A DNA stretch of 64,000 nt from Pseudovibrio axinellae (GTDB lineage Bacteria > Pseudomonadota > Alphaproteobacteria > Rhizobiales > Stappiaceae), in contig NZ_FOFM01000001.1 of NCBI RefSeq assembly GCF_900110875.1, positions 868,001 to 932,000 of the forward strand, in the 5' to 3' direction. Positions 49,392 to 58,476 of this stretch are shown in pieces. Each line of letters starts with the position of its first letter. Position 1 is the first letter of the stretch. The notes beneath the pieces were generated by a model that worked only from the letters and a program-made list of their open reading frames with translations, was not told the DNA's origin and did not search any database. The position numbers and the translations under genes are program-made.

Positions 49392-49471
49392 CTCGCTATT
49401 TCAGGAGCCTTGTTGGGACAAGGCTCATGCCCTTATTGTTACTTATGGTCACTTTTACTCAAATACCGAGC

Positions 49472-50161
49472 TTAAAGCTCTGCGGCAGCTCGTAGCACCT
49501 CTGGCTTTTCTAGGCAGTAATATCCAGAGAGGCGACTAATCACCCCTTCTCTTTTCCAAACATTGAGGACCCGACTCACATTCTCACGAGCCCCACCGGC
49601 CATATTCGCAATTTCCGCCTGAGAGATTTTGTAGTGCACCAGGATCTTGTTGTTATCGACATTTTTACCAAATGTTTCAGCAAGTTGCAGCAAGGTTTGG
49701 GCGACACGTCCATTCAATGGAAGGAAAGAGCGTGCGGCTAAAGCATCATTTGAACGACGCAAGCGCTTCGCCATGATTTGAAGCATATGGCGATATACAG
49801 CAGGGTTTTCATCTGCATAGCGGTAAAATGCCGCCTTAGAAATGAATGCAAGCTGACATGGCTTGAGAGCGGTAACCGTGGCTGAACGTTCGCTACCATC
49901 CAGCAAAGCAATTTCACCAACCAAGGAGCCTGAGCCCAGTACAGCAAGCAGTTGCTCGGTACCATCGAGTGAAACGACTGAGACCTTCAGACTTCCTTCA
50001 ATGATTGCATAACAACCGTTACCTGGATCGCCAGCCTTGAACAAAACTGATCGCGACTTCAACGACATAGGCTGAGCTAGCTCAGAAAGCCCATGTGCGT
50101 GTTCTTCTGTCAAACCAGCGAGCGAGAAACTGTCTTGTAGGAGTTCTTTGAACTTAGTCAT
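49472..50161 (-). CDS. CRP-type transcriptional regulator
   Basis: A 229-residue Crp/Fnr protein. The cyclic-nucleotide domain keeps the cAMP-contact positions GEIALLDGSERSATV (Glu, Arg, Ser). The recognition helix reads ARENVSR, matching the R-E-x-V-x-R of E. coli CRP that reads TGTGA. It lacks the four cysteines of an oxygen-sensing Fnr cluster. It heads the globin/thioesterase set, and a perfect CRP-type palindrome lies about 100 bases upstream, suggesting autoregulation. Confidence 0.9.
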   Translation of the reverse strand: MTKFKELLQDSFSLAGLTEEHAHGLSELAQPMSLKSRSVLFKAGDPGNGCYAIIEGSLKVSVVSLDGTEQLLAVLGSGSLVGEIALLDGSERSATVTALKPCQLAFISKAAFYRYADENPAVYRHMLQIMAKRLRRSNDALAARSFLPLNGRVAQTLLQLAETFGKNVDNNKILVHYKISQAEIANMAGGARENVSRVLNVWKREGVISRLSGYYCLEKPEVLRAAAEL

Positions 50162-50258
50162 CTTGCCACAAGGTCCTGACGCACTATGGATGCAGTTATG
50201 TGTTTATGCTGCATCAATATAATCGATAATTTTAATTAGGTCTATCATGCGGTCATTT

Positions 50259-50274
50259 TGTGACCAAGATCACA
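50259..50274. promoter_or_regulatory. CRP-type operator upstream of the crp-like gene
   Basis: TGTGA-CCAAGA-TCACA is a perfect CRP consensus. A further 12-bp perfect palindrome, GAGACATGTCTC, adjoins it at 50275-50286. It lies 98 bases upstream of the regulator's start codon. Confidence 0.7.
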
Positions 50275-50341
50275 GAGACATGTCTCGGTTTTCCGCAAAT
50301 TAGGAGCGTCATAAGTACCCCAACTTCTATGGCAACTACAT

Positions 50342-50379
50342 AAGAACGATCTCTTCCACCGCAGGAAGAGATCGTTCTT
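50342..50379. terminator. Perfect 16-bp hairpin at the end of the glycosyltransferase operon
   Basis: AAGAACGATCTCTTCC (50342-50357) and GGAAGAGATCGTTCTT (50364-50379) form an uninterrupted stem that includes part of the YdjC-family gene's stop codon. There is no T-run on either side, so it may stabilise the mRNA 3' end as well as terminate. Confidence 0.6.
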
Positions 50380-51175
50380 AGAACAAGAAGATATCTTTTT
50401 CCATTAAAAGAAATGGAAATTCCTCACTTATCAGAAATTTGAGCTGGTTTTCACGTGAGGATATCTGCCGTATATTTTGCTTCTTTGTAAGCGGGCGTTC
50501 CCCATCGGGATAAGAAGGCCGACACAAAACCATCGCCGAATCCTGCGCTTCGTTGATGCCATGCCAGAAGAAGTCTCTTAAATCTGTGTCCTCATCTGCC
50601 ATGGGTAAATCAGGCCCTGAGACAATGGACTTTAAACCTGCTTTAGCAGCACGTTTTGCTATTGCTTCCGCCCCCCTACTCGCACCGCCGGGAATCACGA
50701 GAGCTGGTTCCCTCCCCTTCATCATACTCAACACCGTAATCAATGCTGAATTCACCGCAGTGTATTTTGCAAGGTTTCCCTGAATTGCGACAAAGGCAGG
50801 CGGACGAGCATAGACTTCTTCAAAGAGGTCAACTTGTGCTGCAATTTCAGCAGCAATGGCTTCTTCGGGAAGCATTTTGAAAGGACTTCGTAACGCATAC
50901 CACCAGGGAGCTGGGAACACCTTCCCGAAAACAGTACCACCGAAATCAGTAAGAGGGCTTACTGGCTTTGACAGGGTGACGGTCAGACCAACCATCGTTT
51001 CATGTTCGGCCCAGGCGACAACATCACGGAGCTGATAAAACTCTCTGGACCACATTTTTCCAGTGACGACACAGCCCACAGCAGACAGGCGACCCGCGAT
51101 AATTAAATCGCAGATGGCCCGGTCTACACCGTAGCTCTGTCCAAATTCCAAGCTCGTCAAGAGGATGCGCTTCAT
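50378..51175 (-). CDS. ChbG/YdjC-family protein lacking the metal site
   Basis: A 265-residue protein whose layout matches ChbG/HpnK/NaxD sugar deacetylases. The key motifs are replaced: the DDFG aspartates read SLEFG (8-12), the GMH histidine reads VGLTV, the HxHH strand reads IQGNLAKY, and the late CHP reads LCRPS. It is probably a pseudoenzyme or has changed chemistry. It is the third gene of a trio with a GT39 and a GT2/GtrA gene, the same gene combination as the Francisella FlmF-NaxD-FlmK amino-sugar pathway. ATG 51175 follows GGGAG. Confidence 0.75.
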   Translation of the reverse strand: MKRILLTSLEFGQSYGVDRAICDLIIAGRLSAVGCVVTGKMWSREFYQLRDVVAWAEHETMVGLTVTLSKPVSPLTDFGGTVFGKVFPAPWWYALRSPFKMLPEEAIAAEIAAQVDLFEEVYARPPAFVAIQGNLAKYTAVNSALITVLSMMKGREPALVIPGGASRGAEAIAKRAAKAGLKSIVSGPDLPMADEDTDLRDFFWHGINEAQDSAMVLCRPSYPDGERPLTKKQNIRQISSRENQLKFLISEEFPFLLMEKDIFLF

Positions 51176-51256
51176 CGCGCGTATCTCCCAATCCCAAAGG
51201 TTCAGGAGCATATTTAACAAAGCCTGCGATTTTAACGCAACGGAATCTCAGCGCTT

Positions 51257-52762
51257 TCACTGAGATTTCAGGGGTTTTTTGCCTCCCGACAAACGATAAA
51301 TCCGTACATTCTCAATAGATGTTTTTCCGAATACCCCCTTACTTTCTCGGGAGATGGTCTTCAGCAGCTCGACATGTTCGAAGTGGGATTTCAGCTTTTG
51401 AGACTGATCTCTTCTTTCTTCAGCGACATAAAGCATGTCGTCTTTTTCGGGCGTTTGAAGATTATCGGGAATCATTGCGTACCGCATTCGCTCTGGAACA
51501 GCGTAGACGGTGAGGTCCGTATTTTTGAGCGCGTTTGCCATTTGGCCGGTTAAACCATAGCTGCTCGTAGCAACCCAGTTGATATGGTTTTGATGTGCCA
51601 CCTCGGCAACTTCATCGCCAATTTGCTGCCAGCTGCGCATTTGGTGTGTCGGGTCTTTGCGTCCTAGTGAGGTATAAAGCGGCGTGTAAGCGTGGATATA
51701 AACAACGGCTGCGAGGGCAACCCCCAAAACGACCGCGGCGGGTCCAAGTGCCCGAAACCAGCGACCAACGTTCACAGGTGGGTGGGCTGCTGCGATCCCT
51801 GCGAACATTGCCAGAGTTGGGTAAATTGGAGCTGGCCAATTGCCTTGTACTCGCGAATGCAACGAGTGGAAGAAGAGGTAGATCAGGAATGGTAAAACTG
51901 TAAGCACGAGCAGGCTGGCAGAATTATCCTGTTTGAGCGTTTGCCGGATGGCGTTCCATGCTCCAACCAGCGCAATGACAAACACGAGCGGGTTCAACAA
52001 ACCAGCGACAGCCCCAATAAATTCGCCAATATACTTGAAAGAGTACCCTTCTGGAACAGAGCGGCCAAATTGTTTGACAAAAGAGATCCACTCATGCTGA
52101 GCGTTCCAATAAAGCACAGGTGAGAAGATCGCGAGCGCCAATGCGCCTCCGAGCCACAATTGCCATGAGAGCACGTAGCGGCGGTTTTGCGGGACCCAAA
52201 GAACCCACAGCACAATCCCGGCACCTAAGAACAGCACAGAGTATTTTGAGATCAGGCCCAAGCCAGCAAATATTCCAACAGCAAGCCACCAATTGGCGTT
52301 TTTGGAAACACTTAGCTCCGCCATCGCCCACAAGGAGAGCCCCCAGAAAAACACCGCTGGCGCATCTGGAGTAGCAAGCAATGAACCAACACCGATCAGC
52401 AGGCTGGCGTTAAAGAACAGGACCGTCCAACCTGCAACATGCACGTCATAAAGGATCTTAGCAGTTCTCCAGAGCGCCAGAGATCCGATTGCAGCTGAGA
52501 GTATGCTAATGAAACGTACGCCCAGTGTGGTGTCGCCGAATAGCGCCTGCCCCATCCAGATCCAATAGGCGACCATCGGGGGATGGTCGTAGTACCCCAA
52601 TGCCGGATAGAGGCCCCAAAGACGGTAATAGGCTTCATCCTCAACCAAATCAACGTTCATGCCCATCGCGAGCCGTACCAAGGAGAGCACAGCAACGATG
52701 AGGATCAGGTTGGTCGGCCGTAACCAGAAGCTCAACGGCTTTTCTAAAGAGTTCTTATGCAT
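51257..52762 (-). CDS. GT39/ArnT-like membrane glycosyltransferase
   Basis: A 501-residue integral membrane glycosyltransferase with about a dozen hydrophobic segments. The first periplasmic loop has the family motif VEDEAYYRLW...GYYDHPPM, where the acidic pair is catalytic. It transfers a sugar from a polyprenyl phosphate donor to an envelope acceptor such as lipid A. It is the second gene of the trio, 23 bases after the GT2 gene that would make the donor. Confidence 0.9.
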   Translation of the reverse strand: MHKNSLEKPLSFWLRPTNLILIVAVLSLVRLAMGMNVDLVEDEAYYRLWGLYPALGYYDHPPMVAYWIWMGQALFGDTTLGVRFISILSAAIGSLALWRTAKILYDVHVAGWTVLFFNASLLIGVGSLLATPDAPAVFFWGLSLWAMAELSVSKNANWWLAVGIFAGLGLISKYSVLFLGAGIVLWVLWVPQNRRYVLSWQLWLGGALALAIFSPVLYWNAQHEWISFVKQFGRSVPEGYSFKYIGEFIGAVAGLLNPLVFVIALVGAWNAIRQTLKQDNSASLLVLTVLPFLIYLFFHSLHSRVQGNWPAPIYPTLAMFAGIAAAHPPVNVGRWFRALGPAAVVLGVALAAVVYIHAYTPLYTSLGRKDPTHQMRSWQQIGDEVAEVAHQNHINWVATSSYGLTGQMANALKNTDLTVYAVPERMRYAMIPDNLQTPEKDDMLYVAEERRDQSQKLKSHFEHVELLKTISRESKGVFGKTSIENVRIYRLSGGKKPLKSQ

Positions 52763-52785
52763 TCCTGTGCTTTCCGCTGGACCTA

Positions 52786-53934
52786 TCAGCCTTTACGCCA
52801 TGTGAGAGCGTTGGAAACAACATAGTTCCATACGGCACCCATCAGGGCGCCAGCAGCGCCTGCGAACCACCAAATCGGTTTGCTCGTATAGATCAGCTCT
52901 GCCACACCAACGTTTGCCAGAATGCCAAAGCTACAAATCACATAGAATGTGAGCAGGCCTCTCACCCAAACAAGGCCCCTTAATCGGCGATCCCGGTAGG
53001 TCAGGCGGTTGTTGAGGAAGAAATTTGAGGTCATCGCTACAAACGTTGCAATTAGCTGAGCAAGACCAAACTGCAACCCAAACGTTGCAAGCAGGATCTT
53101 CAACGCAATGAGATGCACAACAACGCCTGTGCCGCCAACCATGGAGTACATGAGGAAACGAACAGAAATCGTATCATTAAAGATTTTGGATACCAGCAGG
53201 CCGAGGTAATCCATCGTAACAAGGGTATCAAGTTTACTCTCGCCGTGTTGGCGCTCACGGAAAACAAACGGAAGTTCTTTTACCCGCAACGCACCTTTTC
53301 CGCTGGCGACAATATCAAGCATGATCTTGAAGCCCTGTGAAGACAAGCGAGGAGCGAGTTCAACAAACCTGTCGCGGCGAAGCATGAAGAAGCCGCTCAT
53401 CGGATCAGAGAGTTCTACCTTTAAGAAATCGCGCGCCAGCGTATTTGCAAGGTTTGAGCCCCAGGCCCGGATAGAGGACAGACCAGTCCCCACATCGCCG
53501 CCTTCCACGTGGCGGGAGGCAACACAGATATCGTAGTCTTGCGAGCGAAGTGCTTCCAACATCTTTGGTAGCAGGCTTTCATCGTGCTGTAAGTCCGCAT
53601 CCATCACTGCGACGTAATTGGAACTAGAGGCCAGCATGCCCTCAATACATGCGCCAGACAGGCCACGACGGCCAATACGCTGAATAATGCGCACGCGTGG
53701 ATCCATCTGTGCAATATCTGCGGTGACCTGGGAGGTGCCATCTGGAGAATTATCATCAACAACGATAACTTCCCAAGCGACGCCTGCGAGCGCTTTATCC
53801 AGCAGCTCAACAACGATTGGGACATTTTTGCATTCGTTATAGGTCGGCAAGACAATTGTTAGCTCTGCAGGTCCGGTCACTCGACCAGCAGGGCTGCCAA
53901 CTTCAGATCGTTCAATGCTGGTGATCGACACCAT
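52786..53934 (-). CDS. Polyprenyl-phosphate glycosyltransferase (GT2) fused to GtrA
   Basis: Residues about 20-250 form a DPM1-like GT2 domain (IVLPTYNECKNVPIVVELL, VDDNSPDGT, MDADLQHDESLLPKML). The C-terminal 120 residues are a four-helix GtrA domain. It charges undecaprenyl phosphate with a sugar and helps flip it. ATG 53934 (GGAG at 6-7 bases) is chosen over 53961, which lacks a ribosome site. It heads the trio and is divergent from hisS. Confidence 0.9.
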   Translation of the reverse strand: MVSITSIERSEVGSPAGRVTGPAELTIVLPTYNECKNVPIVVELLDKALAGVAWEVIVVDDNSPDGTSQVTADIAQMDPRVRIIQRIGRRGLSGACIEGMLASSSNYVAVMDADLQHDESLLPKMLEALRSQDYDICVASRHVEGGDVGTGLSSIRAWGSNLANTLARDFLKVELSDPMSGFFMLRRDRFVELAPRLSSQGFKIMLDIVASGKGALRVKELPFVFRERQHGESKLDTLVTMDYLGLLVSKIFNDTISVRFLMYSMVGGTGVVVHLIALKILLATFGLQFGLAQLIATFVAMTSNFFLNNRLTYRDRRLRGLVWVRGLLTFYVICSFGILANVGVAELIYTSKPIWWFAGAAGALMGAVWNYVVSNALTWRKG

Positions 53935-54169
53935 GTTTTCTCCAGAGTTCAGACCTTCCATCGCATTTGAGAGGGATTGGTCCTTTCATTTTTGGGCGAC
54001 CTTAGCTTCTCTTGATACTATTGCAAGTATTGATTGGGAATTTTGCGCCGGATTGCATCAGCTTCGCGCCTTGCTCTCCCCTGCTCAATGAGCTAGGAGA
54101 CTGACAACAGCACACTTCCCTTGGGAAGCTCTTGCAACCAACTTATTATTTCATGGATGAGACGGCCTT

Positions 54170-55693
54170 ATGGCAAAAAAGAAAAGTGCCAAGCTCAAAG
54201 CTCGTTTACCGCGCGGTTTTGTAGATCGCGGACCAGCTGAACTTCTTGCTATGGAGAAAATGCTCTCCGTTATCAAGCAGACCTATGAGCTCTATGGCTT
54301 TGAGCCGGTGGAAACCCCGCTGTTCGAGTACACTGATGCGCTTGGCAAATTTCTGCCAGATCAGGATCGCCCCAACGCTGGAGTATTTTCTCTTCAAGAT
54401 GACGACGAGCAATGGATGAGCCTGCGGTATGACCTGACCGCGCCCCTCGCCCGTCATGTAGCAGAAAACTTCGAAACGCTGCCAAAGCCTTACCGCAGTT
54501 ATCGCGCAGGCTATGTGTTCCGCAATGAGAAGCCAGGACCTGGCCGTTTCCGTCAGTTCATGCAGTTTGATGCCGACACAATCGGTGCGCCTTCTGTTTC
54601 TGCTGATGCTGAGATCTGTATGATGGCATCTGACACGATGGAGCGCCTCGGCATTGCTCGTGGGGATTATGTGATCCGCGTGAACAACCGCAAGGTTCTT
54701 GATGGTGTCATGGAAGTCATCGGTCTTGCTGGTGATGAACATGCTGAAACCCGCCTGACGGTTTTGCGAGCTGTCGATAAGCTGGATCGCCTTGGTGTTG
54801 ATGGTGTTAAACTTCTCCTTGGTGAAGGCCGTAAAGATGCTTCTGGTGACTTTACGAAAGGTGCAGGCCTTGGCGATGCTGAAGCTGAGAAAGTTATCGC
54901 CTTTGTAGAGGCGGGCGCTGAGACCACGGACCAGACCATTGAAAACCTTCGTAATTTGATTGCAGACAGTAAAACTGGCGCAGAAGGTGTTGAAGAACTG
55001 GCAACCATGGGCAAGCTGTTTGATGCAGCTGGCTATACTGATGGCCGTGTTCTCATCGACCCATCTGTTGTGCGCGGTCTGGAATACTACACCGGCCCTG
55101 TTTACGAAGCTGAACTGACCTTTGAAGTCAAAGACGAGAAAGGCCGCCCTGTGCGCTTTGGCTCTGTTGGTGGTGGAGGACGTTACGACGGCCTTGTTTC
55201 TCGTTTCATGAGTCAGCCAGTGCCTTCCACGGGCTTTTCCGTTGGTGTGTCTCGCCTGATGGCAGCGCTTACCACTCTTGGAAAGCTTGGTCAGGAAGAG
55301 GTTGCAGGCCCTGTTGTTGTGTGTGTGATGGACAAAGACGTTGATTCCCTTGCACATTATCAGGCGATGGTTCAGGAATTGCGTACCGAAGGCATCCGCG
55401 CAGAAATGTACCAGGGCAACCCGAAGCAGTTTGGCAAGCAGCTGCAATATGCTGACAAGCGCAATTCGCCTTGTGCCATTATTCAGGGCTCTCAGGAGCG
55501 TGAAGAAGGCGAAGTTCAGATTAAGGATCTTATTGAAGGCAAACGTCTTTCTGCTGAGATCGAGGATAATAAGACATGGCGTGAGAGTCGGCCTGCGCAG
55601 TTTGCTGTTAAGCGGGGGGATTTGGTGGCAAGAGTGAAAGAGCTTCTTGCTGCTCAGGAAGACGATCGCACAAAACGGAGCGAGAATAACTAA
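54170..55693 (+). CDS. hisS: Histidyl-tRNA synthetase
   Basis: A 507-residue class II synthetase. Motif 2 is [24 protein letters not shown], the HisA box is [12 protein letters not shown], and motif 3 is [10 protein letters not shown]. The C-terminal anticodon domain is present. The first residues are very basic ([16 protein letters not shown]). It is followed by hisZ after one base, linking tRNA charging and histidine synthesis in one operon. Confidence 0.97.
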   Translation: MAKKKSAKLKARLPRGFVDRGPAELLAMEKMLSVIKQTYELYGFEPVETPLFEYTDALGKFLPDQDRPNAGVFSLQDDDEQWMSLRYDLTAPLARHVAENFETLPKPYRSYRAGYVFRNEKPGPGRFRQFMQFDADTIGAPSVSADAEICMMASDTMERLGIARGDYVIRVNNRKVLDGVMEVIGLAGDEHAETRLTVLRAVDKLDRLGVDGVKLLLGEGRKDASGDFTKGAGLGDAEAEKVIAFVEAGAETTDQTIENLRNLIADSKTGAEGVEELATMGKLFDAAGYTDGRVLIDPSVVRGLEYYTGPVYEAELTFEVKDEKGRPVRFGSVGGGGRYDGLVSRFMSQPVPSTGFSVGVSRLMAALTTLGKLGQEEVAGPVVVCVMDKDVDSLAHYQAMVQELRTEGIRAEMYQGNPKQFGKQLQYADKRNSPCAIIQGSQEREEGEVQIKDLIEGKRLSAEIEDNKTWRESRPAQFAVKRGDLVARVKELLAAQEDDRTKRSENN

Positions 55694-55694
55694 T

Positions 55695-56816
55695 ATGACA
55701 TTGGGGGATAACCGCAGCTTGGCACTGAGCCAGCTTTTTCGGGATGCGGGTTATGAAGAGGCAACCCCGCCAATCTTGCAGCCAGCCGATATCTTTTTGG
55801 ATCTGGCTGGTGAAGATCTTCGGCGTCGCCTGTTTTTGACCAGTGGGGAAGATGGACAAGAGCTTTGCTTGCGTCCTGATTTTACTATTCCGATTGCCCG
55901 ACATTATCTGGAAACAGGTGAAGCGGGTCGTACTGCGGCATTCTCCTATGTTGGGCAAGTTTTCCGACATCGACCTGGGCAACTGGGTGAAACGATGCAG
56001 GCTGGTGTTGAATCCATTGGTCGAAGCGATGAAGAGCAGGCTGATGCGGATATGCTGGGCCTCGCTCTTGAAGCTGCGGGCAGTCTTGGCTTATCCGCCC
56101 CTCGCATTCGCGTTGGGGATGAAGGCCTGTTCACCTCCGTACTGCAAGCGCTTGAGATTCCAAAGGTTTGGCAGCGCCGCCTGCGGGATGTGTTTGGTGA
56201 GCGAGATCGGCTTGATCAGGTCATCACACGCATGAGCGGTGTTGAGGCCAAGCCGGATGCGAAGCTTGGCTTCCTTGCTGCACTTGAAGGACGGGACCCG
56301 GAAGCAGCTGTTGCTGTTGTTGAGGATGTGCTGTCCCTTGCCGGTATTTCTGCGGTTGGTGGGCGTACGGCTCATGAAATTGCAGAGCGGTTCATGGAGC
56401 AAGCGGCCCTTTCGGCTGGTTCCGGCGTGGACAAAGATGTCATTTCACGTTTGTCTGCTTACCTCAATATTTCCGGCCCTCCTCCACTGAAGGCGGTTGA
56501 AACCTTGCATGAATTTGCAAGGGAGACCGGCCTTGATCTGGATGCCTCGATCGAACGGCTGGCAACGCGTTCTGATCTTATGGCAAAGCGCGGTATTGAT
56601 ATCGCGCAGTTGGAATACTCCGGTGATTTTGGCCGTCGCCTTGATTATTACACCGACTTTGTCTTTGAAATTCATCATCAGTCCAGTGCACATTCTGGAC
56701 AGGTGATCGGTGGTGGTCGTTACAACAAACTGGTTGAACGTCTTGGTGCGCCAAGTACTGTTCCGGCTGTTGGCTTTACCATCTGGCTGGATCGTGCTCT
56801 TGAGGGAGATGTCTAA
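55695..56816 (+). CDS. hisZ: ATP phosphoribosyltransferase regulatory subunit
   Basis: HisZ is a catalytically inactive HisRS paralogue that forms a complex with HisG. The 373-residue protein has class II folds ([67 protein letters not shown]). The ATG sits one base after the hisS stop, and the end overlaps the hisG start (TAATG), indicating translational coupling. Confidence 0.94.
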   Translation: MTLGDNRSLALSQLFRDAGYEEATPPILQPADIFLDLAGEDLRRRLFLTSGEDGQELCLRPDFTIPIARHYLETGEAGRTAAFSYVGQVFRHRPGQLGETMQAGVESIGRSDEEQADADMLGLALEAAGSLGLSAPRIRVGDEGLFTSVLQALEIPKVWQRRLRDVFGERDRLDQVITRMSGVEAKPDAKLGFLAALEGRDPEAAVAVVEDVLSLAGISAVGGRTAHEIAERFMEQAALSAGSGVDKDVISRLSAYLNISGPPPLKAVETLHEFARETGLDLDASIERLATRSDLMAKRGIDIAQLEYSGDFGRRLDYYTDFVFEIHHQSSAHSGQVIGGGRYNKLVERLGAPSTVPAVGFTIWLDRALEGDV

Positions 56817-57781
56817 TGGCTGGCAATCTTATTCTTGCTCTTCCCTCTAAAGGACGCCTGCAGGAAATGACCCATGCGTTCTTTGCGCGTGCTGGCTTGA
56901 CTGTGAAGCGTCCAGGTGGTGACCGGAACTACCGCGGAGCCTTAAAAGGCGTGGATGGCGTCGAAATCGCGTTCCTTTCAGCCTCTGAAATTGCACGTGA
57001 GATCGCTGCTGGCACCGTGCACTTCGGTATCACGGGAACGGATCTGGTCAATGAGAATATTGACCGGCCCGAGGAGAAAACGCATATCATCACCGCGCTT
57101 GGCTTTGGTCATGCAGACGTTGTGATTGCGGTTCCAACTGCTTGGATCGATGTGTCTACAATGGCTGATCTTGCTGATGTTGCTTCTGATTTTCGGGCAC
57201 GCCATGGTCGCAGATTGCGCATTGCAACCAAGTATGTGAACCATACACGGCAGTTCTTCGCTGCAAATGGCATTGCAGATTACCGCATTGTTGAAAGTGC
57301 TGGCGCAACTGAGGGAGCGCCTGCGGCAGGTTCTGCTGAGCTGGTTGTCGACATCACCTCAACAGGTTCCACGCTCAAGGCTAATAACCTAAAGATCCCA
57401 GAGGATGGCGTGATCGCGCGGTCTCAGGCTCACCTTGTGGCGTCTACAACAGCCAACTGGGATAACAGTGCCTTGCAAGCGGCCCGTTTGATGCTGGACC
57501 GCATTACCGCACAGGACAATGCTCATAACTTTAAAGAGATGCGCACGGTTGTTGCAAACCCTGAGCAGGTCCTTAGCAAGGTTGCTGCGCTTGGGTGTGT
57601 TGCTCCGTTCGGTGTTGAGGGCTCCTCTCTGGTCCTGCATTGCCCAGCTTCCAAAGTCCCTGAATGTGCGGATAAGTTGCGCGCAGAAGGGGCACAAATG
57701 GTCACAGTGACGCCGCTGGAGTACGTGTTCCACACTGCAAACCCACTATTTGAGCCTTTAGAGAAAAAAGTTTCAAATTAG
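56816..57781 (+). CDS. hisG: ATP phosphoribosyltransferase, extended form
   Basis: The first enzyme of histidine biosynthesis. The catalytic part has [22 protein letters not shown] and the PRPP loop [18 protein letters not shown]. At 321 residues it is about 90 longer than the short HisG usually paired with HisZ; the extra C-terminal part (from [13 protein letters not shown]) looks like a regulatory domain. Long HisG with HisZ also occurs, as far as I recall, in Bradyrhizobium-type genomes. Confidence 0.94.
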   Translation: MAGNLILALPSKGRLQEMTHAFFARAGLTVKRPGGDRNYRGALKGVDGVEIAFLSASEIAREIAAGTVHFGITGTDLVNENIDRPEEKTHIITALGFGHADVVIAVPTAWIDVSTMADLADVASDFRARHGRRLRIATKYVNHTRQFFAANGIADYRIVESAGATEGAPAAGSAELVVDITSTGSTLKANNLKIPEDGVIARSQAHLVASTTANWDNSALQAARLMLDRITAQDNAHNFKEMRTVVANPEQVLSKVAALGCVAPFGVEGSSLVLHCPASKVPECADKLRAEGAQMVTVTPLEYVFHTANPLFEPLEKKVSN

Positions 57782-57806
57782 GCCTAATCTACTGATATAT
57801 AATGCA

Positions 57807-57836
57807 AAACGCACTCCTCGCCGGAGTGCGTTTTTA
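57807..57836 (+). terminator. Terminator of hisS-hisZ-hisG
   Basis: AAAACGCACTCC (57807-57818) pairs with GGAGTGCGTTTT (57823-57834) and continues into a T-run. Confidence 0.9.
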
Positions 57837-57872
57837 TTGCGTTGGTTTGCGTTTTTTGCGTGAAACTTGCGT
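57837..57872 (+). promoter_or_regulatory. Four TTGCGT hexamers at helical spacing
   Basis: TTGCGT occurs at 57837, 57847, 57856 and 57867, spaced 10, 9 and 11 bases. It lies between the hisG terminator and the small-peptide/SagB locus, so it could be a regulator-binding array for that locus. No promoter boxes are clear. Confidence 0.35.
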
Positions 57873-58000
57873 TATTACGGGCCTCGTTTTTTTTGCCGCA
57901 AAGCGCCTTTTCGGTGCGCCACCCCCCAAAAAGCTGCGTCAGATTTTTCGAGACCTGCTTTCGGTTAGCTCAACTCTGCCGCCGTCAAAAGGCACACATA

Positions 58001-58090
58001 ATGGCCTTAATCGATGCCTATCTATTTACCCGTGAACATAAGAAGGAATTCGCTTTAGTGAGAATTTCGTTCGAACTGAAGAAGATGTAG
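58001..58090 (+). CDS. Possible third small peptide of the SagB locus
   Basis: A 29-residue ORF with AAAGG about 8 bases upstream. Its second half (KKEFALVRISFELKKM) loosely resembles the KKTEFASFVILQKV region of the peptide at 58380. It lies upstream on the same strand as the two clear peptides. The resemblance is weak and could be chance; the conserved QKV end is absent. Confidence 0.3.
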   Translation: MALIDAYLFTREHKKEFALVRISFELKKM

Positions 58091-58114
58091 TCGCCCGTCG
58101 ACCAAGTTCACTCA

Positions 58115-58136
58115 TAGGGGTTGTCCTACAACCCTA
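58115..58136 (+). other. Hairpin between small ORFs
   Basis: TAGGG-(G)-TTGT, loop CCT, ACAACCCTA: a nine-pair stem with one bulge, directly before the first clear peptide gene. It may separate expression of the small ORFs. Confidence 0.4.
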
Positions 58137-58156
58137 AGGCGTAAAGGAATGGATCA

Positions 58157-58237
58157 ATGAAAACCATCTCCAAAAACTTCGCAGATAAAACAGATCTAGC
58201 CACATTTGGGCTCTGCCAGAAAGTAACGCCGAAATAA
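58157..58237 (+). CDS. Putative RiPP precursor peptide 1 (26 aa)
   Basis: A 26-residue ORF, AAGGA 8 bases upstream. It shares 14 of 26 positions with the peptide at 58380, at equal length and without gaps: pattern NFAxKT[DE]xA[TS]Fx[LI] then xQKV[ST]xK. It contains one Cys (C20), three Thr and one Ser, residues often modified in such peptides. The paired small ORFs before a SagB-type flavin enzyme suggest a modified-peptide precursor. That function is inference; the pairing and homology are seen directly. Confidence 0.7.
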   Translation: MKTISKNFADKTDLATFGLCQKVTPK

Positions 58238-58243
58238 GGCGTT

Positions 58244-58280
58244 CGACCGCCGAGGCTTCTTATGGCCGCCCCGGCGGTCG
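58244..58280 (+). other. Strong hairpin between precursor 1 and precursor 2
   Basis: CGACCGCCG (58244-58252) pairs with CGGCGGTCG (58272-58280), with a 19-base loop. There is no T-run after it. It sits 6 bases after the first peptide gene, where leaky terminators or processing hairpins often set precursor excess over enzyme. Confidence 0.6.
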
Positions 58281-58379
58281 GCTCTTGAAACAGTAAGTGC
58301 CAACCTGATGCTAATGCATAAAAGTGTCCTGCGTTGAGCACCAGTGCCCCACCTCGTGAAGGCTAAAGGAGGCTATGTC

Positions 58380-58460
58380 ATGAAAAAAGTCTCTGTAAAT
58401 TTTGCAAAAAAGACAGAGTTTGCATCATTTGTCATTCTCCAGAAAGTCTCCCACAAATAA
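58380..58460 (+). CDS. Putative RiPP precursor peptide 2 (26 aa)
   Basis: A 26-residue ORF with an excellent AAAGGAGG Shine-Dalgarno 7 bases upstream, ending 16 bases before the SagB gene. It is homologous to the peptide at 58157 (N7-F8-A9, K11-T12, A15, F17, Q21-K22-V23, K26 all shared). It lacks Cys; Ser and Thr occur at 5, 12, 16 and 24. The N-terminal half is basic like a leader. It is too short for routine gene calling. Confidence 0.72.
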   Translation: MKKVSVNFAKKTEFASFVILQKVSHK

Positions 58461-58476
58461 CTGCGAGGAAAGAAGA

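Noticed and set aside
54206-55447. Long minus-strand ORF of 413 codons
   Set aside because: It lies wholly antisense to hisS, has no domain character and arises from codon bias.
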